Of a stretch of 64,000 bases of DNA, positions 36,801 to 49,000 are shown piece after piece; position 1 is the first letter of the stretch; every line of letters begins with the position of its first letter. Source of the DNA: Dendrolimus kikuchii (lineage: Eukaryota; Arthropoda; Insecta; Lepidoptera; Lasiocampidae). The notes below the pieces were generated by a model, which saw only the letters and a program-made list of their open reading frames with translations, was not told where the DNA came from and did no database searches. The stretch is from positions 7,475,838-7,539,837 of the forward strand of contig CM034401.1 of NCBI GenBank assembly GCA_019925095.2, given 5' to 3'. A program made the position numbers and the translations under genes.

Positions 36801-39800
36801 CAAGAAATTAAAAAAAAAATACATCGTATTCTTCAACGTTTATATAGTGTATATTCCAGTTGTTTCTTTATATCTTCAATGTATAGACACGGCATTTTTA
36901 GAATTTAATATTATGGATATGTACAGTCAGCGTCTTATAGAAAGAAGCAGCCAAGATGATCAAATAGATAAGCACATCGAAAGTGATCATTAGTATCGGT
37001 ACAACCATTGTCGTCTAATAGATCGAATCACCCGTCTTGACCAAATACATCAGTACACCGACAACGCCAAATACATGAGTACATTCAGGTTACCATTAAT
37101 ATGTTAACAACCATCTCGCCAAAACAAAGAGACACACTAGAAAAATGAACTCTATTCTAAATGTGATTAGTGTCAAATCGAGATGATTTCATACTAAACC
37201 AAAATTGTATTTCGAATTATGTATTTCAAATTGAATTACTTATTGCTAAATTTGCATTGAATGAAAAGCGCCTTTCTTTCCTAATGTGAAATTAATGAAA
37301 TCAATTCTGAAGACGTTTGAAACTTAAAAAAAACTCCTGATCACAGCAGTGTGATTGACGAAGAGGATGATATGTGCATAATAATATTTATTACGTTTAA
37401 TCGAGGGTAAACACTGGGATTGGAAGTATCACTTATTGACTACTTACAAACATTGTTAAAACTTCTAACCCATAAGGGCAGAGATCGAATCTTTAGTATT
37501 TTTGACTGACCCACCTATGTTTTATTACTAACTCTATGGACACAGAACGATTTCACGTCGATAGATTATAATCTATCGGGAAATAATGCGTTAAATTGTA
37601 AGCAGTTTGTTCCGGTTCACAATATTTCAATAGCTCTCGAGATAGATTATAATCTAACGGTCTGTACAATTTAACCATGACATATATACTCTAATATAGC
37701 CAATTAATAACGGCGTTCATTTTAACTTTATAACTAAGTTGCATTTGGCCACAGTACCTAACTATAATATTATTTCAGATGGAACAGAGATATTAGCCGA
37801 GCCCAGCTAACTAAAGATATATTATTAACCTACAAATTTTATAAATAGTCTCAAGTTCCTGTTTCTAACCAGATATTTCAGTTCTCTTAATTAAATCAGG
37901 TTTTTCATACTTTTGTTTACATTCTTTAATACTTGATGACACTGCTTTTCAGCTTTGAGTTTTCGTTTTTACTAAATACTAACTGTCTTATTCATAGAGA
38001 GTTAGAGTAAGTTTGAACGCTTCTTTAACCACCATAAAGAACTGTTCAAACATACTTGACTATCAAATGTATCATCATCATGGAAACGCGAAGGAAGTTT
38101 CGCGGGCAGACGATAGTCTATAATATTATAATATGCTAAATATGTCGTCTCTCTACATTGAAGTTATTAAAAAAAAACACAATTGGAATAGACTATATAA
38201 ACGATGGAGACACGATGATTTTTTTTAGATTTCTTGTCTGTTAGTCGGTTTTTCTGTTTGTTCGGGATTTACGTAAAAACTACTAGGCCGATTGCGATTC
38301 GATTTTCGCTGATCGTGAGCAAATTCTCACACTTAAATTCTGCGCTACCTTTTATTCCGGAATCGCACGGGAAATTTTCCGGGAACGGTTTAAAGAGGCC
38401 AGAATAAAAAAAGCTTTCTTATTTCGATGCGATGTTTTTACTCATTGATAGCAAATTTTCTGAAATTAAATCTGTGATACTTTTTATCCTGGGGATCCCG
38501 CGAATTTTCTCAGGAGCTGGTTAAAGTTGTTAGGACGCTTACAAATTAGTTTATTTATTCTTACACGATTTTAGACACGATACATTATTTTTTAAATACA
38601 GCAATACTTTGTGTCCTGGGCATCTCACGGAAATTTTCCCGAGGGTGGTTTCTAGTGGTTAGTATGCATATAAATTAGCTTATACTAAAACACAATGCAC
38701 TTTCTTTTTCAAATAAGTAAAAATAGAAAAAGTATCAATTATTTATTTGCATAACAATTAGTTGATTCAGATTCAATTGATACTAAAACGATGGTTTACG
38801 TTCTTTTCCGAATGCTTTGTTAGTTTATATTCCGGGAAATTCCTATTAAAGTCGTTATACTGCATAAAAATTGGCTGATTCCGATACGATTTCACCAGAA
38901 CGTTAGATTAAGCTTTTTTCAATGACTGGGGTATATTATATATATGTATAGTATGATCTCAGTATAGATCATGAGAATTCATATACGTATTAGACATTAA
39001 AATAGTATCCAAGAAACATCAATTATTCATTGCTGATAAAAAAAGGTTTATCTCGAATTCTAAATTTCTTATGTATTGAAACTCTTTAGTAGATATTTCA
39101 ACAAACTCACATATACATAGAAAATATACTCACATATACATAGTGTATTATGTCAAATGAAATGTTAAAATTAAGTTAATATTGTAAAATAGCTTTGTCT
39201 GTACATTGAAGCTATTAAAAAAACCAATTGGGATCCAATTGTTTGATTGATGGAAAATTGAAACAATTAATGTTTTTTTTTTCATAAATATGTTAATTTC
39301 TATGAGGTTTTCACTATTATACAGACATTTTTTACTTAAATGCTGAAAAAGCTAATATCATGGGAATTCTAGTGTAATTTGTCAGGAAACTGGATTCACT
39401 TTTTCATGTTTTTACTCCTATACTTTAGTGACGGAAAGTTCCAAAATTTTCTTGGGAATAATGCGCCTAGATATAGCATGAAAACTATTCGTGTTACTCT
39501 TATTACAGCATAGTTTAATACTTTATGACATTTTTATACATGACCATATTGGGACTCTTGAGATTTCCCGGGATTTCCTTCCACTTCCAAACCACTAGAT
39601 CAACTTTGACGCAATGTTCGCAAATCACAAGACACTGTCTGTAATTATTAGAAATCCTTAGTGAAGAAACATCTGTAGTTGAATAAGTCTTTAGTAAATT
39701 ACAAATATCGGGAGTTTATGAATATATCCAGGATTCATGTATTGTCATATTAAATATTTATTCAATTTTACATATTGATAAAATAACTTTAATCTTTGCT

Positions 39801-42800
39801 ATCTAAGTAATGAAAATGAAGTCGAAGGCAAATACTAGTTACGTTATAAAAATGAAAAAGATTTTTATAACAGTAATAATACTATTGGAATTTTGATTTA
39901 GTATGAAATCATCTCGATTTGACACTAATCACATTTAGAATAGAGTTCATTTTTCTAGTGTGTCTCTTTGTTTTGGCGAGATGGTTGTACTCATGTATTT
40001 GGCGTTGTCGGTGTACTGATGTATTTGGTCAAGACGGGTGATTCGATCTATTAGACGACAATGGTTGTACCGATACTAATGATCACTTTCGATGTTCTTA
40101 TCTATTTGATCATCTTGGCTGCTTCTTTCTATAAGACGCTGACTGTACATTACTACACGTGTCTCGCGCTTACACTCGAGTTATATTTGAATTACGCACC
40201 CTCATCCGCCATCTTGGGAGACCCCTTTAGACCCCTGATGCTAGCTAGAGTAGTCTTATATAAATATTCTTAATAAACCAGTCAAATAAGGCGAAAATAC
40301 ATTTTTAAATAAGACTGATAGTTGTCGAGACTAGCGCGACCAATTAAATAAATATACTCGTACATAATATATGTCTACATAATAATAACATAGTATTTTC
40401 AAATAGGAAATTTTAAAGTAATACAGCATACTCTCACTGAAGTCGAGCTCTTATAACTGGAACACATACTTTGAACGACCTCGCTAATGTCCTAAAAACG
40501 ACCATAACCTCATTCGAGCATTAATTGTGTGCATAATGATAAGATTATATTTATGTACAAATGTAGTAAATACTAAATAATTTGTGGTCAATATTCATTA
40601 CTTCATCTTTACACAGAATATTAAGTTTATTGGGCAAACCTAGTAAAGTAAGTGGTATCGGTTGGTATTTATTGCCACTTTGAGCCGCTACTCATGTGCA
40701 CTTAATGGTTGTCAAGAAAGGTTTCTGCTACACACACATAAGAGAGATTTGCGAAGAGCTACCAACCGAGGTTTTCCGACCACTATGCGGTTTACTTTTC
40801 AAAAGGTGTATAAAGATTTCTTCAAAGCCGCCAGTATATTTTATATATTCGGTGTAACAAAGGATGTGCTTCAGGCGATGCACAACCATTTGCTTTCAAA
40901 TGGTCTGTTAATCTGTTTGCTCTGTTCCATCCATAAAAAGCGTTGTAAATATAGGGGTAGTGTAACTGAATTGTAAATACACATGTGATAATTATGGCGG
41001 GTGACCGTCTCCAAACTTTATCATTGCTTATGTACCTTGTATTACGAAACCAAATTATGCTTATCGCCTAATTAATAAGTTCAGAAAAATGAAATTCAGT
41101 TCAAATTTCAGGAAAATGGACGGTATACTCGCTACCCTTGTCGGCAGATTCATTGGTGTGTCTCCGTGAAAATGTTCTCACAAATTATTCCTTCATTAAC
41201 ACGTTATAATTGTAACATATTTATATTAAGCCAGTAATACTCAAGCCTAAGCGCTAAAAGCATGTACAATGTATATGTTATGATCCCAAATCATTGGAAC
41301 GCACGCTATAACGAGAGTGGTGGCGTCACGGAAAGAAAATTAGACAATTTTACTTTATTGAAGTGAAATTTATCTAGAATCGTTGTGATTTGAAACTTGA
41401 TGAAACGAAAAAGCGACACTAAGAAGAGATAAACACGTAAATCTATAGTACTAAACCTGCGAGAGTACAAGTATGAGGTACGGATGTCGGCTAAAGCAAT
41501 TATATTTGGGTGTTTCCGTTTTCTACCCATTTTAATACCCAAAAATATTTTTTCCGCTTTCAACCCAAAATCTATTCCGTTTTGAACCTACAAAAATAAA
41601 TATAATATTTTTTTCCGTCTTCTACCGAAAAAGCGTTCCGTTTTCAACCCATTACTAATTTTTATTGTTTTGAAGTACGGTCAGAAATATTTGCTTTTAA
41701 ATATTTATTCATTGCAAGATAAATAGCTCACAATATTAAAATGTTTTAGTTTACTCAATATTAGTTCACGAACGACTTCTTAACTGCAAGTGTGTGTGAC
41801 GTCACTGGATAATAACCTACAAATGAAAAAACGAGTTGTTTGGTCTATTTATTGACAGTTGCAAAGAAACCATTAAACAAACCACACGAAATATTTAACT
41901 TTAAAATTTACACATAAACAAGGGATAAAGAAATTATTTGATATTGAAGAAAGAACGAGAGTTTAAATAGTTGAATAAAATTTATAATTTTATTTTATAA
42001 TAAAAACTTGTATCACCGCCCTCAAAATTTAGTTAAATTAATATAAGATTGTGCAATTTCATCAGTTTGTTAACGTCGTTGTATGATTATCTGTCAATGT
42101 ACCTACTTTATTTAAATTTATTTCAATGAGTTATGTAAAAATATTATTATGAATTTAGAAAGGCCCTTGCAGGCCCTTTTGGACGTGGTATATTTCATTT
42201 ATTTATTGACAGTTGCAAAGAAACCATTAAGCAAACCACACGCATTTTAATTTTTCAAAACTCCTTGCAAACAAAGTTTAACCTTTACACCTCAACAAAA
42301 GTTTTCAAAAGATGTCGCTATCTCTGTCCCTATCATAGGGTCAAGGATAAAGTAAAAAGGATAGCAATATTTGTGAAAAATTCGGCTAATCTGGCATGCC
42401 TTTTGTTTATTTTATGTTAGTTATTACGTAGCACAAGTCAAGAATACATGATTCTTAAATTATAGTTATCAGTGTAGTCAAAATGCAAAGTTCAAGTATT
42501 ATTGGTAACGTTGAAACCGATTATTATTTAACCGCGTCGAAAAAAAACAACCAAGTTTTAGTGTATGGTGGAAGAGAATTTTATAAGAGAAGAGTTAATT
42601 AGAAAGGATCCATAGTGTGGAGATGTGCTAAAGTACCGACGTGCTATGGTGATTTAAAAACTATCGGTAGTATTATTGTTAAAAAAAGTGATCATAATAG
42701 TAATTGTGTACCCAATTATGACAAACTGTTGATAAAAAATTCAATGAATAATATAAAGGAGCAGGCTCAATCTTCTCTTGGTCGCCCTATTCAACAAATC

Positions 42801-45800
42801 TTCTTATATATCTGTTGATTATGTGATCTATGTAATAATGTTTTACAACCTAAAAATGATATTTAGTTATTTGTAAACTATGTATAAGAATCTTTTTGAC
42901 TTTATTATTTTTTAAATAAATGTTTTTAATCGAATTTATTTTTTCTGTTGGCTGTACTTAGTTTACTGGGTAGAAACCGGAATTGAATTTTGTAATGGAT
43001 CGAAAACGGAATTATTATTATTATTTTAGACTTGTAGGTAGAAAGTGGAAGCACTCTTATATTTATATTAAAAAAAGTTAGAGAAGAATTATCTATATAT
43101 TTTCTCTGAAGTTTCACTGCTACTGCGTATGAATTGCTGCACACACACAATTTTATGTATATAAATAAATCGCTTTGGTATATAATTAAATATTTCGATC
43201 ACGAGTCGATATGTGCGTAGTTTTGTAAACACTTGTAACGTATTATTGTGATAGACATATAAATAGATAAACACAATATACTAAACAATAATACGTGGCT
43301 AAATAGTTTTAAGTCAAATATGCCAAGAACGTATTATTAGTTTATTAAGAAACAACTAAAGCCTTCATTAATAATTTCCATATTCTGAATTTAAGTCGGA
43401 TTTACGGCCTAATAAACATATCCAAAAGATAATGCAATTTTAGCACAATCTTCCGTTTCTAATATTTAGTAGCCAACTATTTGAACAAACATAAAGAGTC
43501 GTTATCTCATTTTCACAATCTTCACACATGGCAAGTGAAAGTTGGTGGTGAACGAAGAGTACGATGAAATTTTACTACAACAGTTAGATGAATCGACCCC
43601 ATTTCTGCTGTCATTGTGAAGCGAAACAAATTGTGTTGTAGCAAGATTTGCGCAGCAGCACAAGCGATTAGAGTTTCTAAGATTTTTGTATGATTAGTAT
43701 CCATATTTTTGAGTCCAATATTTAAAGGCGAAAATCACTTCGATTACTTTTTGTCTGTATGTCATAACCATACAGCACATGTTCCAGAATCTAGATCCGA
43801 AGGAATTCACAAACTATTTAGGGCAAGAGACCCCTTTTCCAATATGGGGTCTGAGGTATCAGGTATACCTTAGATCCCATAGCCAAATTACTTTAAAAAT
43901 CCTATCTAGTTTGTTTCGTAATGATATAAAGTAGTCACCAATTTAAAAACGTTGCGGTTGGTTAATTGTTGACATCATTTTCTCATCAAAATTTAACATA
44001 ATAAATAGACATATAATTCACTAAATATTAGGCACTCTTATAACAAGTTGGTACATGTAACACGACCAGCGTAGCAAAGATACATAGATTAAACTTTAAT
44101 GTACACCATTACAGAAAACCTACTAACTAGTACTGTTCTAATTGTGTACGAAGGTCGGTCTTATCGCTAAAAAGCGATCTCTTCCAGACAACCCGTGGCA
44201 AAAACATCGCTAATTAGGAGTGGCGATGCCACGAAACCACTTCATTTGAATGAAAAGTATATATACTGAGTTTGTTGTTAACGGGTTGGCTGGAAGAGAT
44301 CGCTTCTTAGCGATAAGACCGCCCATTGTGCGTGCACATTTAGAATATTTTTTAGGCTATAAGTTTTTCTGTGTTTTCTGTAATGGTGTACAATAAAGTG
44401 TTATCTATCTATCTATACTGAACTATCTCGACCCCTTTTTTAATCGTCCATACTTGTATAAATATAAATTGAATAGTTTGAAGAAAGGTCAGGTCAAACA
44501 GCACATCTAATAACCGTGCGCGTATGAAGAGCTTAATTAAAGTAGATGAAGCAAAAGGTGTATACCTAGATCTTAGTAACTCAACATCACCGTCGACATT
44601 GTCTCTGCCTATCCCTATGGGAAATAGGCGTGATAATATATATCTATATGTATGTTAAACGGAGTTTATTTGATGCTAGTTGTATTGAATTGTTACCTTT
44701 TCAAAATTTAAAAAATATACAGATTATTATGAAGTGTGGTATGTATGTACTTTCGATGACGGCGATGAACTTGGATACCTTTTATTCCTGATTCTCAAAG
44801 TATGTATACGAGAATAAAGTCGTGTGAATAGTCTAAGTTCATTTAAAATTTCATATGTTATACAATATAATACTAATATATTGTGTCTATATATTTGCTG
44901 GTGGTATAATGCTTTCAATGCGTTGTATTCGGTTTTTATAGGTGATGATAATGACTTTAGTCACGATCACGTAATAAAGGACAATGACGATAGAATTGTG
45001 GACACTTTAGTATTCTCACTTTATTTATTTTTTACAGATGTGAAAACAATTCTGAAGTCGGTCTCCGGCCGGCTGCGCTCCGGAGAGTTGACTGCCATTA
45101 TGGGACCTTCTGGTGCCGGAAAGTCCACACTCCTCAACATACTCACGGGTTATAAGTAAGTGAATATAGTAAAATTATCCATACATGAATGAAGTCATTG
45201 TGAAGGAAAAAAACCACGAATATGGTAGTTCAGTTAAAGTATACACGTTTTACCATCTTACAGCACGAGTGACACAGCCCTAACTGTGTAAAATTCTTAT
45301 TCTCTTTGATAATAAAATAAAACTTAAGTAATTATTATTATAATACTCATAATTTTAGTCTGAAGGATATTTATAATGATAAAATATCTAATTAAATGTA
45401 ATAAAACTGCTAGGTAGAAAAGATTACCTTTACACAAAAAATTGAATTTGTTACTGCAGTAAAAAATGCATCGCCTTGAATGGTGTTTGAAAGGCTGGTT
45501 TACAAACTCGCTGCAACCGCGCGTTGTTCACAAAAATTATGGGCTTGCGATATTCTAACGTTGTTATTATAATATTAATATTGTTAAAATGCAAAACATA
45601 TTTTTTGCCTTCACCTTGCGTTATCAGATTAATAGCAGAACATTATTAAAAAATAATAATTCGTATGCTAAGGGTCTATATTTCTTATTCGATAGTGCCC
45701 ACCATGTCTTGGGAGTTATACTGTAACGTATTCTGGTGATAGGAAAAGCTCCTTTTATACGTCAAGATAAATTTCCGTGACTCTGTGACGAAATAAAAAA

Positions 45801-46032
45801 TAGTGTTTGATTGAGTGGAGATATCATTATGAAATTTTTTCAACAAAATTTCATACTGAATGTAAAACATAGCAGGGAACTAAACCAAAATGAGACTTAT
45901 AAAACATGTCCATTATGTCAAATTTTTACCTATGCTAAGGCAAGTCAATGAATGGGAGGCCGGTTCCTATATCTTATTATTAATTCACTTGCCTTACTAT
46001 CGGTTGAATGTTGATATTACTTATATGAAGCT

Positions 46033-46071
<39 letters not shown>

Positions 46072-49000
46072 ATATATATATATATATATACATAATATAT
46101 ATATATATATATATATATACATAATATATATATATATATACATAATATATATATATATACAAATATATAAATACATATATAATAAATACATATATAAATA
46201 AATAATATTATTTCAAATTGAACAATCGGTAAGATATAAAAACCGGGCCTAAGTACTGGATCAAAAACGAAATCCAATGCCTGCTTACAAACATATAGTG
46301 GTAGCTATACACAATAATACCTAGTCTTGCCACAAATATTGTAACAATGATTTTTTTTTCTATTGCAAACATTTATATATTTTACAGTGTGTTAGTTTAA
46401 TACATAAATATAAAACAATTTAAAATATAAAAAGCTTATTCGAAGTGGTCTCCATTGAATTACACAAACATTTGACTAATACCAAGCGTATGGAGAATTT
46501 TAAAAATTGCGTTTGGCTCCATACCTACTTTGTGTAATGCAATCACAGCGATTCGGTTCTCTTTATAGCCCCACTCCATTTTAATATTGCAAAATGTTGT
46601 ACAATGTATTGGAGCCAAAATGAGAAAACACAATAAACAATCATATAAAAATGACAGATTCCAAATTCAAATGTAATATTTGTTTCTTTAATTGTAACAG
46701 TATTTATGACCAGACTAAGTATAGTATACGAGCTGCCCCCTGCGACGTCGTTCGCGTGAAATTTGTTTTAAAAATTCTCCCGATTTTGAAAAATTCTTCA
46801 TTGGTGCTCCGCTCCTTTTGGTCTTAGCTTGATGATATATAGCCTTATAGCCTTCCTCGATAAATGGGCTATCTAACACTGAATGAATTTTTCAAATCAG
46901 ACCAGTTGTTCCTGAGATTATTGCGTTCAATCAAACAGACAAACTCTCCAGCTTTATGTATACGATATAAGAATTGTTAATGTCATTATTAAATACTATG
47001 CCATGTTCTTACTATTATGCTTAGATATTTATATGTACAAGTATCTGTGGTGGAGGTATGTATGTAGGTAAATTCTTGATTTTATCAATAACAAACAATT
47101 TCCAATAACAATGTTATGTTATTGTTTCCATTGTGACCGATTTTATCATAAACCGGATGATCAAAAATGAGGCTTCGTGTAATTAGCTCGTGTACAATTG
47201 CAATGTAATTTGCCTCTGGTTTAACCAGTCAAAGTTTAATATTTTTTAATAACTATTGCCATACAGAGTGGCAATGCAGCCATCCTTCTGGGCACGCTCA
47301 GCTTTGGCAGTGATCTGCTACATAATGTATTTTAGTTTCAATGTCTTTTATTACTTTCTATTTAATTATGTTGAGTAGTTTCCGAAATATCAAATATTTT
47401 TAACTATTGCAAAATATAATTATGAAATTATGATATCAACATACGCTCATATAATATTCTTTACAACACTTATATGAAATCATTTAAAATATTGTAAAGA
47501 TTTTTTCCCCTATTTGATGTTAAATTTTCTCTTAAAACTAGAAAACTTCCAGTGTTTATAAATGAAAATTGATGAATTTTAATTGTTTCTCACACACTGA
47601 ATATCATTCATTATTATGTATGAATAGTTCTCTTAAATTTGAAGCAAGTTTTTGTTGTTTAGGTTTTTACGAAAACTTTGTGAACATTAATTCATAAAGG
47701 CATAGACGTTTATATGATCTAACCGGTAATTATTGTATGTAAAAATATTTCATTGTATGGTAATCGCTGTATGTTCACTACAGTTAACTTGGCTTAAGTT
47801 AGAGTACCTACACATAAACCCCAGCGCCGGCCTCGCCGTCATCCAAGCGGTGAGGCCGATCATGCCAAAATGACTGCAGAGGGTCACGGCACCCTGATGT
47901 TCCGCCTGACGCAGGTCCTCTCGGGGCACGGATTCTTCCGGAGGTAACTGTGTCAAATAAGGCGTGAACAGACGTCAGGGTGCCACCACTGCGTCGGCGG
48001 CGACGAAGATATGGCGCTGCACACCCTCCAGGTCTGTCCAGCCTGGGACGAGCAGCGCCGTGATCTTGTCGCTGCCATCGGGGCGGATTTGACCCTCCCG
48101 CCAGAGCCGGCGTCGGCGTCGGAGGATTGTCCATGACGACCTCCAGCCGCCGTAGGCTACGGCCGTGTGGGCGACCGGCGAGGAAACCGGATCCGCCCGC
48201 ACATTAAGGCCGGAGAGGAGGGACGCGCCCCGATTCGCGCGCCCCGTCTCACCTCGCGTTGATATTGAGGAGCCGGAGACACCCAGATCTCCAGCTAAAA
48301 ATGGTGAGGCCAGCCCGCAAAGGGGCCGGCCGCCGTCCGGCCGGGCTGGTGGTGAATGCGCGAGCGAGCCCATAGCCCGGACAAAGGATCCTCGGAATCG
48401 GACCAGGGTTTTAGTGGGTATCCCTAACCGCGGCGTGGCAATAGCATCTCACACGTCACACGTGGCTAGTGCCACCCCGACCTGGCGAATTCCACACACG
48501 GGCCGCGACCTTTCCCTCTCGCGCGGCTCACGGACCACAAACGGATTTCCTACAATCATACGATACATATGAAAATAAATATCAAGAGTTTTCTAAGTAT
48601 ATTTTACTCTTACGGTCATACTGATAAAGAGTTAGAATAAGTTTGAACGCTTCTTTAAGAACCATAAATAGGCTTTCAAACTTACTTTTAACTCTCAATA
48701 AATTAGACCGTTGGTGTTTTGAATACTTTATCTTACTGCACTTCGTTGTACTTTTCTTTAAATATGAAGAGAGAGCAAACAACAAGTTATAGTTCAAATT
48801 TATATTACAAATAATGAGAGCCTTGACTTTAAAAATTAAATTTTAGTGAAACAAATATAGATTAGACAGCGATGCAAAGATATTTATTATTCAATGATGA
48901 CCTTCAGAAATATTTGCTAAACAACAAACTTTGGAGTGAATTAAATAAAAGATTTAAATTCCTTGATATTAAGTGTCCACGATGACCTAAGTGTTTTTAT

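Larger units (their letters stand above)
36924..40145. mobile_element. Tc1/mariner-type element with very long TIRs, no transposase
   Basis: TA at 36922-36923 and 40146-40147 bound ends CAGTCAGCGTCTTATAG and its complement. The inverted repeats run from 36924 to about 37206 and from about 39890 to 40145. The left arm has an extra stretch of about 26 bp near 37082. No transposase frame is visible. The interior contains a palindromic MITE (37984) and a Helitron (38117-39838). Confidence 0.7.

Noticed and set aside
40662..40976. 104-codon frame in ABCG intron 1
   Set aside because: No recognisable motif, no splice or promoter context; expected by chance in this length.
43522..43704. Possible Harbinger-like N-terminus on minus strand
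   Set aside because: Only a vague helix-like resemblance; no TIRs, no following transposase motifs.
46035..46277. Tyr/Ile repeat protein frame
   Set aside because: It is translation of an (AT)n microsatellite.
48165..48572. 135-codon plus-strand frame rich in Arg, Pro and Gly
   Set aside because: Low-complexity composition, overlapping frames of similar length on the other strand, no domain; likely a GC artefact.
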